A stretch of 6,720 bases of DNA from positions 1 through 6,720 of the forward strand of contig CAZCSK010000078.1 in NCBI GenBank assembly GCA_964501265.1, read 5' to 3'. The notes below the pieces were generated by a model. The model had not been told where the DNA came from. It made no database searches and saw nothing but the letters and a program-made list of their open reading frames with translations. The DNA is from CAZCSK01 sp964501265. GTDB lineage: Bacteria; Actinomycetota; CADDZG01; JAHWKV01. Shown piece after piece: positions 1 to 6,604 of the stretch; the first letter of the stretch is position 1; every line of letters begins with the position of its first letter. A program made the translations under genes and the position numbers.

Positions 1-839
1 GGCGCAGGAGAAGGTGCGGGCGGAGGTGCAGGCGGGGTTGGCGGTGGTGGGGGCGGCATTGGAGCCGCCAATACCGGGGTCGTCGTCGCGACCGGTTTGG
101 ATGTTGTCATCGCCAGCTCCTCTTCATCGTCGTCCTCATCGAAATCGATTGGCACGACCACAACCTCCTCAAGGAAGAATGTCTCGTAAACCAACGATGC
201 CAGAAGTGCTCCAAGAATTGGGCCGGCGAGCCAAACTCCCCAGTTTGCGAATTGCCCGGACGCGACTGCGGGGCCGAACCAGCGGGCGGGGTTCATCGCC
301 GCGCCGGTGAACGGTCCTCCGATCAAGATGTCGAAGGTGATCGTCAGGCCAATTGCAAACGGTGCGAGCGACGCGGGCCCTCTGGAATCGACTGCAACTC
401 CCCAAATAACAAACACCAAGAAAAACGTGAGCATGACTTCGATTAGGGCACCCTGAAAAGTTCCGACGCCCGGGCCAAGGGCCGGCACACCAACTCCGAC
501 GGCATCCACAGCCGCCGCAACAAAGATCCTCTTAACCAAGAAGGCCGCCGCCAGGCCACCAAGCAGCTGGCTGGCGATGTATCCGAGCAAATCTCGAAGA
601 GAAAGTCGCTTCGCAACAAAAAAGGCGATGCTAACCGCGGGGTTGGCGTGGCCGCCAGATATTTTCATTACCGCGGCAATCACTACCGCCAGCGCCAGCC
701 CGTGGGCTAGGGCAATACCCAGGGGACCGAAGGAGTCCCGCACCAATTCGACCGCCAATTGCTGATCGGCGACGATTGCTCCGACGCCTGCAAATACCAA
801 AAAGAAGGCCGCGATGAATTCGGCCACGTACTTTCTCAA
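1..839 (-). CDS. Aquaporin / MIP-family channel with acidic, proline-rich C-terminal tail (3' end outside window)
   Basis: A membrane channel of the MIP (aquaporin/glycerol facilitator) family that conducts water or small uncharged solutes. I translated the minus strand from TTG at 839; 279 codons lie in the window with no stop, so the gene continues past the left edge. The two hallmark repeats are visible: SGGHANPAV with the first NPA at residues 66-68, and GAAMNPARWFGPA with the second NPA at 183-185 followed by Arg186. Six hydrophobic segments fit the family fold, which ends near residue 219. After it come an acidic run (DFDEDDDEEE, 232-241) and a proline-rich stretch from 260, neither usual in bacterial aquaporins. 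The inferred selectivity filter is His46/Ile171/Ala180/Arg186. The TTG start has GGAAAGGGG six bases upstream; GTG at 827 is an alternative. It lies 49 bases after the transglutaminase gene on the same strand, probably in the same operon. Family is certain; substrate is not. Confidence 0.93.
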   Translation of the reverse strand, partial: MRKYVAEFIAAFFLVFAGVGAIVADQQLAVELVRDSFGPLGIALAHGLALAVVIAAVMKISGGHANPAVSIAFFVAKRLSLRDLLGYIASQLLGGLAAAFLVKRIFVAAAVDAVGVGVPALGPGVGTFQGALIEVMLTFFLVFVIWGVAVDSRGPASLAPFAIGLTITFDILIGGPFTGAAMNPARWFGPAVASGQFANWGVWLAGPILGALLASLVYETFFLEEVVVVPIDFDEDDDEEELAMTTSKPVATTTPVLAAPMPPPPPPTPPAPPPAPSPA

Positions 840-845
840 GACATT

Positions 846-854
846 CCCCTTTCC
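846..854 (-). promoter_or_regulatory. Shine-Dalgarno sequence that decides the aquaporin TTG start
   Basis: On the minus strand GGAAAGGGG lies six bases before TTG at 839. The only ATG nearby (844-842) opens a two-codon frame (ATG TCT TGA) that overlaps the TTG in another frame and sits too close to the G-run to use it well. This supports the TTG as the true start. Confidence 0.6.
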
Positions 855-888
855 TATGCGCCCGCTAACACTACCTCCCCGAAGCAAT

Positions 889-3162
889 TTAGCGTATCAA
901 GAGCGAGCGCGGAGACACCAAAAGGCCCAGTCGACCTCCCCAGTTCGATCCCGCCCATAACTGACCGGCCAGCAATGCTGCAGCGTTCACTGCATCTTGC
1001 GCCTCGGAATCCGACGAAACGCCGCCGCTGAACACGGCTATTTCGAAGTTGCTAATCAGAATCCCCGTCGCCCCCATGTCCAATTGGAACCCGGTTCGCG
1101 CTTGCTCCATGAATTCCGCCGGAGTCTGTGCGATCCCGCGGGGGCGGGATAAGTCGATCACCCGATCCTCGAAGTCTAAAAACGCGGCGCGCACTTTCTC
1201 AGCAGGAGTCGCCGCCCTTCGGTAGCGTCTGCGGATACGCCATCTCTTTCCGATCACAACGGCAAAAACTAAGACAACCACGAGCGCGACTACGGCGATC
1301 ACGGATAACCAAAATTGTGAGAATGTCCTCGCATTGGGCTGGGCAGTTGAGGGCGCAGGCGTTTCCGCCGGACCGGGTGTCGGGGGCGGCGCGGGCGATG
1401 GTGATGGTTCCTCTTCCTGTCCTCCGGTCACAGGCTCCTCCTGGAACTTGGCCGCGGCGCCCGCCGAGTTGTAAAACGGTGGAGAGAGCCCCGTTCGCGG
1501 CGTGGGCTCGAATGGAACCCAGCCCACGCCCTCGAAGTGCACCTCCGGCCACGCGTGCGCATCGCGCGACGTAACGACGTGTGAGTTTTGGCCGGGGCCA
1601 ATATCGCCAGGAAGAAAGCCGACCGCAACCCTTGCAGGAATGCCGAGAGTTCTGACCAACACGGCCATAGAGGCGGCGAACTGTTCGCAGTACCCGGCCT
1701 TCGAAGTTGTCAGGAAAAAGAGCAACTGGTCCGAGCTGTGGCCCTGAGGGGCGCTTTCGTCGTAACGGAATTTGCGAAGGCGATCTGAAATTGCCACCAC
1801 CTTGTCATACGTGGTCACTTTCCCTTTCGTCCAGTCGTTCGCGATTTTTCGAACCTCATCGCTCACCCCGGTAAGTTTCGTTGGATCGGAACCCTTCTGG
1901 GATCGGGCCGAACGAGGGGGCGCCCTTTGCAAGTCCTCGATGCTGACATCGGGAACAGCTGAAGTCACTTCGTATTTGGTGCCCTTGTTGAGTCGGCTAC
2001 GGGCGATCAACGATGAAGAGCCGGGATCGACTGAAGCATCGACGCCTGAGACTCTGGTCGCCTGATAAGCCGCCGGAAGCCAGGGCCCCCCCAGTTGCTC
2101 GATGCTGTAGCGCTGACGAAAAGATCGGTCCCGGCCGGAGAAGACCTCTGGTGGAAGGTAACTTATCTTGCCTGCAACGCTCGAGTAGTCGGCCGAGGAA
2201 CCCCAGGCGCTTCCGTTGAATTCGTCGAGAGCCATGAGTCTGAAGTAGGCAAGGGTCCCCGCAGGAAGCGATGCTTGCACTTCGAACAATTTCGTTCGGC
2301 CCGGGTTGAGAAGTTGGGGCTTTATTTGCACCAGAGGCGAAACAACCGTTTGAGAGGGAGGGCCTGCGAGGGCTCCCTCCAGCCAACCGCGTGACTTGTA
2401 ACCCGGAGCGATCGACCCAAGGGATACGCCGGCAACGGTTGCGATCGATCCAAGAAGTATCGCCCAACCGAGGGTCAAGGTTTGCGCTCGTGCCTGGGCT
2501 CTTGCGGGAAGACGAAGGAAGGTCTTCGGCGATTCTTTGATGCAGTAAAGGGCCGTGAAGAGCGATGGGATAAAAACGATGACAGCGAACAACCGATTCC
2601 CTGGTGCCCCCGCAGAGGACGTCATTGTAAAAACGCCGATCCAGGGAAGGGCTGCGAAAACCGGTCGGCTCCCAATCGCGACCGGCGCCGAAATGAGAAC
2701 CGCCAGCCAAACTCCCGCACACGTGAGGAGAAGGATTCCCGGGCCCGGCTTCAAAAGAGTGGCCGATTCCGTGGCGCTCGTCCAGGCCGCCCCTGCAACT
2801 TTCATCAGACGCCCAACGTTGGGAAACCCAAACTTCAAGGAATTGGGAACGATGAAGATGGCCAGAAACCAAATACCCGCGACCGCGGAAGCCAGAGCCC
2901 GCAATACTTCCGGGACCCGAAGTCGCTCGAGTGCCGCAGTCACCGCGATACCACCGAGGGCTGCGCCGAGCACGGGCAGTATCCATTTGCTGCCCGCGAA
3001 AAGGCTGAAGAACGAAAAGATCGTGCCCGCAGCGAGGGCACCGAGCCCTAGGTATGGACGGAAGCGAGCCACTTTGTCCTCGGAGTTCACTTCGGGGGGT
3101 TCGCAGCTTCTGGCGCGCGCGAGTCCATACGTAGGCGGGCTGCTACCCCCCCGAACCCCCAC
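889..3162 (-). CDS. TgpA-like membrane transglutaminase (DUF3488 - transglutaminase - DUF4129 layout)
   Basis: A large membrane protein with an extracellular transglutaminase-like (papain-fold) domain, probably acting on the cell envelope; the substrate of this family is unknown. Numbering is from GTG 3162 (757 residues). Several membrane segments lie between about 37 and 252. The transglutaminase core follows: Cys492 in AGYCEQFA, His536 in SRDAHAWPEV, and Glu552 in WVPFEPTPR where the family consensus has Asp. A proline/glutamate-rich linker (about 583-610) leads to a C-terminal membrane helix (617-638), an Arg-rich stretch, and a cytoplasmic DUF4129-like tail (TPAEKVRAAF, TPAEF). GTG 3162 begins one base after the DUF58 stop, but its first 24 codons come from a tandem repeat read in another frame. 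GTG 3090, in frame and giving 733 residues, is the likely ancestral start, since without the repeat it would overlap the DUF58 stop as GTGA. Neither start has a good ribosome binding site, so translation probably depends on coupling to DUF58. Confidence 0.92.
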   Translation of the reverse strand: MGVRGGSSPPTYGLARARSCEPPEVNSEDKVARFRPYLGLGALAAGTIFSFFSLFAGSKWILPVLGAALGGIAVTAALERLRVPEVLRALASAVAGIWFLAIFIVPNSLKFGFPNVGRLMKVAGAAWTSATESATLLKPGPGILLLTCAGVWLAVLISAPVAIGSRPVFAALPWIGVFTMTSSAGAPGNRLFAVIVFIPSLFTALYCIKESPKTFLRLPARAQARAQTLTLGWAILLGSIATVAGVSLGSIAPGYKSRGWLEGALAGPPSQTVVSPLVQIKPQLLNPGRTKLFEVQASLPAGTLAYFRLMALDEFNGSAWGSSADYSSVAGKISYLPPEVFSGRDRSFRQRYSIEQLGGPWLPAAYQATRVSGVDASVDPGSSSLIARSRLNKGTKYEVTSAVPDVSIEDLQRAPPRSARSQKGSDPTKLTGVSDEVRKIANDWTKGKVTTYDKVVAISDRLRKFRYDESAPQGHSSDQLLFFLTTSKAGYCEQFAASMAVLVRTLGIPARVAVGFLPGDIGPGQNSHVVTSRDAHAWPEVHFEGVGWVPFEPTPRTGLSPPFYNSAGAAAKFQEEPVTGGQEEEPSPSPAPPPTPGPAETPAPSTAQPNARTFSQFWLSVIAVVALVVVLVFAVVIGKRWRIRRRYRRAATPAEKVRAAFLDFEDRVIDLSRPRGIAQTPAEFMEQARTGFQLDMGATGILISNFEIAVFSGGVSSDSEAQDAVNAAALLAGQLWAGSNWGGRLGLLVSPRSLLIR
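3087..3160. repeat. Tandem direct repeat, copy 1 (74 bases, period 77)
   Basis: This copy is identical base for base to 3164-3237, with three bases (ACC) between. It starts with TCACTTCGGGGGGTTCG and ends with a C7-GAA-C5 stretch. On the minus strand it encodes the first 24 codons of the transglutaminase frame if GTG 3162 is used, and ends at the GTGA (3090-3087) that would be the ancestral DUF58-stop/tgpA-start overlap. The period of 77 is not a multiple of three, so the same DNA is read in different frames in the two copies. Confidence 0.95.
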
Positions 3163-3163
3163 C

Positions 3164-3237
3164 TCACTTCGGGGGGTTCGCAGCTTCTGGCGCGCGCGAG
3201 TCCATACGTAGGCGGGCTGCTACCCCCCCGAACCCCC
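3164..3237. repeat. Tandem direct repeat, copy 2 (74 bases)
   Basis: Identical to 3087-3160 over 74 bases; it then differs only in having a C7 instead of a C5 at its right end. On the minus strand it encodes the last 24 or so residues of DUF58 (from residue 383) and the TGA stop at 3166-3164. The minus strand reads G7-TTC-G7 here, a homopolymer-rich and quadruplex-compatible pattern. Confidence 0.95.
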
Positions 3238-4384
3238 CCATCGATGCCTCCCAGGCATCTTTCAGCGACTCCGACGAATGTGGTGATACAACGCGCACGC
3301 CCGCAGAACGCAGCGAGCCCGCGAATCGACGGGGACTTGCCAGCCCCGGAGGAAACACGACAACCATTTCACGATAACGTCCGGCTATGCGCGCCGCTGC
3401 GGCGGCCGTTGCCGCGCCCATCTCGCCGGAAACCATCACCAGTACGTCCGCTCCTGCGCGCCTCGCAAGCGCCAGGAGCTTATCCTCGGTTGCCGGGCTC
3501 AGCGACGCAACCGCAAGTGCCTCCATGATCCTGGCGTAATGAAGAGAACCACGCGCGGCGGAAATCTCCGGGCCACCGGGCCGCCCGAGCTTCACCCGAA
3601 AACCCATTCGGAAGTAAAGGTCTGCCACGCTTGCTGCCGCGTCGGCAGCCCAGTCGAAGCTCTCTTCGGAATGTGCGACCGAACGGTCGTCGAGAAGGAC
3701 GGTGATCCGGTCTTGGATCGATACCTCTTCCTCGCGCACCATGAGACGATCCATTCGCGCCGAGGAGGGCCAGTGGATCTTTCTCGGATCGTCACCTTGA
3801 CGATAATCCCTTACCCCGTAGAAGTCCTCCCCTGCAGATGTGGGCGCCCGCCGGGCATGGCCCCCGCCCGAGGTCGGCTGGGCGCGGTTAGGGACCGGAA
3901 GGGATTCGACTTTGGGATAAACCAACAGCAGAGCGGGGTCTGAAAAGTGGCGGCGATTCCTAACGATCCTAAAAGGGTCCGTGAGCACAGCTTCGAGAGC
4001 GTCGAGCCGATAACGCCCGCGCTTGTTGATCTGCACAGCCGCCGCTACATGATGCTCCCCGAAAGTCAAAGCGGGCACGTCAACCGCATACGACCCCAGC
4101 GAGTCGGGAAATTGCTCGGATACGCTTATCTCCGCAGTGGGGTGAGCATCTCGGTTCCGAATCGTGATGTCGATCGTCACGGTGTCGGTTCGATGAATAT
4201 GCGATTCCGAAAGCGAGCGGGTGACCAGAAGATGTCGGCTCCGCAGGCGAAGCCAGATCGAAGCCGCTACAAGGAGAACTCCTAGAGCCAGGGAAACCTG
4301 AAGCAGCTCCCCGACACCAAGTAGGCGCGACCAAAGCCACAGACCGGCGGTCAGCGTGAGTGCTGCCCAACCACGACCGGTCAC
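3164..4384 (-). CDS. DUF58 domain protein (von Willebrand factor A-like, membrane-anchored)
   Basis: A 406-residue protein of the DUF58 family, normally the partner of a MoxR ATPase; its biochemical role is not known. Two hydrophobic segments at the N terminus (about 7-20 and 27-46, ending WLRLRSRH) anchor it in the membrane. The DUF58 signature lies at 185-220: GEDFYGVRDYRQGDDPRKIH, then W205, and the VREEE end. A following VLLDDRS (229-235) resembles the metal-site strand of a vWA fold, although the usual DxSxS order is not intact. The start is GTG 4384, 23 bases after the moxR stop, with only a weak GGCGGA 12 bases upstream. The last 24 residues, which are glycine-, arginine- and proline-rich, are encoded by copy 2 of the tandem repeat and include two G7 runs. 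The stop at 3164 is one base before the proposed transglutaminase start, so the two are probably translationally coupled. Length and domain order are ordinary for the family. Confidence 0.93.
   Translation of the reverse strand: MTGRGWAALTLTAGLWLWSRLLGVGELLQVSLALGVLLVAASIWLRLRSRHLLVTRSLSESHIHRTDTVTIDITIRNRDAHPTAEISVSEQFPDSLGSYAVDVPALTFGEHHVAAAVQINKRGRYRLDALEAVLTDPFRIVRNRRHFSDPALLLVYPKVESLPVPNRAQPTSGGGHARRAPTSAGEDFYGVRDYRQGDDPRKIHWPSSARMDRLMVREEEVSIQDRITVLLDDRSVAHSEESFDWAADAAASVADLYFRMGFRVKLGRPGGPEISAARGSLHYARIMEALAVASLSPATEDKLLALARRAGADVLVMVSGEMGAATAAAAARIAGRYREMVVVFPPGLASPRRFAGSLRSAGVRVVSPHSSESLKDAWEASMGGFGGVAARLRMDSRAPEAANPPK
3171..3238. repeat. Inverted arms at the edges of the repeat unit
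   Basis: GGGGGGTTCG at 3171-3180 is the reverse complement of CGAACCCCCC at 3229-3238, a 10-base arm with a 48-base loop. Copy 1 has the same arrangement with 9-base arms (3095-3103 and 3152-3160). The arms mark the edges of the duplicated unit and could promote strand slippage or template switching. There is no following T-run, so I do not call it a terminator. Confidence 0.5.
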
Positions 4385-4407
4385 GGACTCTTAAATTCCG
4401 CCTGTAT

Positions 4408-5403
4408 CTATCCGCGCCTGCCGCGGCTTCCGCCTGCCGGCACCGCTATCCGCGATACGACTTGCTCGAGCAATTCGTCACTTCCGGACCCTTGCAGCTC
4501 TGCATCCGGAGAGAGAACGATCCGGTGAGCAAGGACCAGTGGGATCATTGCTTTCACGTCGTCTGGAACCACGAAATCTCTGCCATCTATAGCAGCCATG
4601 GCCCGGGCGGTGCGAAGAAGAAACAACGAAGCGCGAGGGCTGGCCCCCTGTTGCACCGATTCGTGCCTGCGTGTCGCATCGCACACTTCGACTATGTAGT
4701 TCTTGATCTCGTCCGCAACATGAACGCTGCGAGTAACTTTCACAAGCGCCACTAACTCCTTAGCCGTTACAACGGCCTCGACGTCCTCGAGCGCGGATGT
4801 CGCCCCGTGCATATCGAGGATCTCAATCTCCGCCTCGTGGCTCGGATACCCGACGAGGATCCGCATGCTGAAACGATCGATCTGAGATTGAGGTAGCGGA
4901 AACACACCTTCGTGCTCCAACGGGTTCATGGTGGCCACCACCATGAACGGCTCGTCTATCACATAGGTTTTTTGGTCGACGGTGACCTGTCGCTCCTCCA
5001 TGGCCTCGAGTAAGGCCGACTGGGTTTTCGGTGACGCTCGGTTGATCTCGTCGCCCAGAACGAGGTTCGCGAAGATAGGTCCCGGCCTGAAACTGAACTG
5101 ACGCGACGCGGGTTCGTAGATGCTCACGCCCACGATGTCGGAGGGAAGCAGGTCGGGCGTGAATTGGATTCGGCTCGACGTACAGGAGGTCGCGCGAGCA
5201 AGGGCCTTGGCGAGCATGGTCTTGCCCACGCCGGGAACGTCCTCGATCAGTAGATGTCCGCCGGAAACCAAGCAAATAAGAGCCTGCCGGATTACGTCGT
5301 CCTTGCCTTCGAGAGCAACGGCCACCTGCCGGACGATCTTTTCGACCTTGGCCGCCACCGCCGTGTAGTCGACCTGCTTCACCCTAGTAGCTGCTCGAAC
5401 CAT
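4408..5403 (-). CDS. moxR: MoxR-family AAA+ ATPase
   Basis: A cytoplasmic AAA+ ATPase of the MoxR family, thought to use ATP to remodel or activate partner proteins with vWA domains; here the partner is presumably the adjacent DUF58 protein. Numbering is from ATG 5403 (331 residues). Walker A is VPGVGKTMLAKALA (G58-T62 core, Lys61). Walker B is LVLGDEINRA, with Asp118 and Glu119 and a glycine where many relatives have alanine. The region ATMNPLEHEGVFPLPQSQID (157-176) followed by RF is the MoxR sensor/arginine-finger region. A SPRA motif (255-258) marks the sensor-2 domain. The frame is open up to 5493, but residues before ATG 5403 look unlike MoxR and would overlap the divergent gene; ATG 5403 has GGAG ten bases upstream. 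It is the first gene of the minus-strand cluster. The stop is TAG at 4410-4408. The family assignment is firm; the substrate is unknown. Confidence 0.94.
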   Translation of the reverse strand: MVRAATRVKQVDYTAVAAKVEKIVRQVAVALEGKDDVIRQALICLVSGGHLLIEDVPGVGKTMLAKALARATSCTSSRIQFTPDLLPSDIVGVSIYEPASRQFSFRPGPIFANLVLGDEINRASPKTQSALLEAMEERQVTVDQKTYVIDEPFMVVATMNPLEHEGVFPLPQSQIDRFSMRILVGYPSHEAEIEILDMHGATSALEDVEAVVTAKELVALVKVTRSVHVADEIKNYIVEVCDATRRHESVQQGASPRASLFLLRTARAMAAIDGRDFVVPDDVKAMIPLVLAHRIVLSPDAELQGSGSDELLEQVVSRIAVPAGGSRGRRG

Positions 5404-5461
5404 TCCCGTCCCGCTCCATTTATTGTGCTCGGCAACTATATCCAAGGGGAGTCCACCTATC
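5404..5461. promoter_or_regulatory. Divergent intergenic region between moxR and the glycosyltransferase
   Basis: These 58 bases separate the two chosen starts and must hold the 5' signals of both genes, unless promoters lie inside the neighbouring coding sequence. Ribosome binding sites are visible on each side: GGAG at 5417-5414 (minus) and AAGGGGAG at 5444-5451 (plus), each ten bases from its ATG. The middle is AT-richer (5418-5442). On the minus strand TTGGAT followed 16 bases later by ATAAAT is a weak sigma70-like match; I see no convincing plus-strand pair. No operator palindrome stands out. Confidence 0.35.
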
Positions 5462-6604
5462 ATGTGCCCCGTGCAATTACTAATCGTCACCAACGATTTT
5501 CCTCCGACCGTGGGCGGAATTGAAAACTACACGTACTCACTGGCACGGCGATGGCCCACAGAAGAAATCAGTGTCGTTACGCGCACTGTGCCGGGGTGCG
5601 ACGCATTCGATCGAACATTGAACTTTGAGATCCATCGGGAGCCTACCCGACTATTGCTGCCTACCCGGCGTTTGCTGGCGCGCCTGCGCTGGCTTGCTGC
5701 GGAGCAGAGCGTGGAGGTGGTGCACTTTCCGTCCGCGCTTCCGTTGGGAGTGCTCGGCCCAAGACTAGGGCTTCCGTACGCGGTCAGCGTGCACGGCGGG
5801 GAGTTCATGCTCGCGTCGCGGCTACCGGGAGTTCGCCAGGTCCTTAAGTCCGTCATCAATCATGCCTCGGTCGTTCTCCCACAGTCTTCGTTTGCTGAAA
5901 CTCTTGTTCGCCGGATTGCCCCACGAGTACCGATGCAACGCGTCACGTGCGGCGTCGATCCAGAACGTTACGAGCGAGAGGGCCCGCCAGAAGTTGCGAA
6001 CCCTCCGAATCAACCGGGTCCCGTAATCATCTGTGTGAGCCGACTGGTTGCAAGAAAAGGGCCGCGCACTTTGATCAAGGCGCTACCGCTCATCCACAAG
6101 CGCCACTTAAGCGCTCGCTTGTTGATTGTGGGTGACGGCCCCGACCGCAAGAAGCTGGCCAACCTTGTGACTTCTTTAGGACTCGAGCAGTCAGTGACAT
6201 TCGCCGGCCCGGTGCCGTGGAACGAGATCCCGTCCTATTACGCGATGGGGCAAATCTTCGCCCTCCCCACGCGCGCAAGATTTTTCGGCACTGAAACCGA
6301 AGGGCTACCTTTAGTCTTCGTCGAAGCAGCCGCCGCCGGTCTTCCTCTTGTAGGAGGCGACACCGGCGGTGTTCGTGATGCCGTTCGAGAAGGTGAGACA
6401 GGTCACCTGGTCGAGGGAGGCAGCGTGGAGGAAACGGCAGAGTCGATCGTCAAGTTGCTCGACAACCCCGTCCGGGCCCGCGAGATGGGGAGCCGCGGCC
6501 GCCAAATGGTCCTCGACGAATTCACCTGGGACGCCATTTTTATTGCATTCCACAAGGCAATTCTGATCGCCCAATCGTCGGGGGATATTTCCAAAAAAAT
6601 CTGA
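5462..6604 (+). CDS. GT4 glycosyltransferase, PimB-like (envelope glycan or lipid mannosyltransferase candidate)
   Basis: A 380-residue retaining glycosyltransferase of family GT4 (GT-B fold), which transfers a sugar from a nucleotide-sugar donor to a lipid or glycan acceptor on the cytoplasmic side of the membrane. The N-terminal acceptor domain opens with LLIVTNDFPPTVGGIENYTY, with the glycine loop at 18-19, and has VHGGEF (His111). The donor domain has CVSRLVARKG with Arg194 and Lys199 that contact donor phosphates, LLIVGDGPDRKKL (220-232), and ETEGLPLVFVEA with the EX7E pair Glu280 and Glu288. The opening and the EGLPLVFVEA region recall actinobacterial PimB/MgtA mannosyltransferases, but the sugar and acceptor cannot be read from the sequence. 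I chose ATG 5462, with AAGGGGAG ten bases upstream; an upstream TTG at 5423 is in frame but would overlap that site. Transcribed away from moxR. Stop TGA at 6602-6604. Confidence 0.93.
   Translation: MCPVQLLIVTNDFPPTVGGIENYTYSLARRWPTEEISVVTRTVPGCDAFDRTLNFEIHREPTRLLLPTRRLLARLRWLAAEQSVEVVHFPSALPLGVLGPRLGLPYAVSVHGGEFMLASRLPGVRQVLKSVINHASVVLPQSSFAETLVRRIAPRVPMQRVTCGVDPERYEREGPPEVANPPNQPGPVIICVSRLVARKGPRTLIKALPLIHKRHLSARLLIVGDGPDRKKLANLVTSLGLEQSVTFAGPVPWNEIPSYYAMGQIFALPTRARFFGTETEGLPLVFVEAAAAGLPLVGGDTGGVRDAVREGETGHLVEGGSVEETAESIVKLLDNPVRAREMGSRGRQMVLDEFTWDAIFIAFHKAILIAQSSGDISKKI

Noticed and set aside
1997..2986. A 329-codon open frame on the minus strand inside the transglutaminase gene
   Set aside because: It lies in another frame of a well-supported gene, has a low-complexity Arg/Ser/Gly-rich composition and no recognisable domain; it is a by-product of high G+C.
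2482..3211. Long plus-strand frames (189 and 218 codons) opposite the transglutaminase gene
   Set aside because: They are Arg/Pro-rich mirror frames of the real minus-strand membrane gene, with no ribosome binding site or family resemblance.
3164..3240. A CRISPR array or terminator at the repeated junction
   Set aside because: There are only two copies with a three-base gap, no spacers, and no T-run after the inverted arms; the repeats are also coding.
3539..4285. Plus-strand frames of 134 and 112 codons opposite DUF58
   Set aside because: They are complements of conserved DUF58 coding sequence; nothing in them resembles a protein family.
4823..5275. A 150-codon minus-strand frame inside moxR
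   Set aside because: It is a shifted reading of the MoxR ATPase domain, rich in Arg and Ser; the correct frame keeps all AAA+ motifs.
5404..5493. The longer N-terminal form of MoxR starting at 5493
   Set aside because: The extra 30 residues do not resemble MoxR, the extension would overlap the divergent glycosyltransferase start, and ATG 5403 has its own ribosome binding site.
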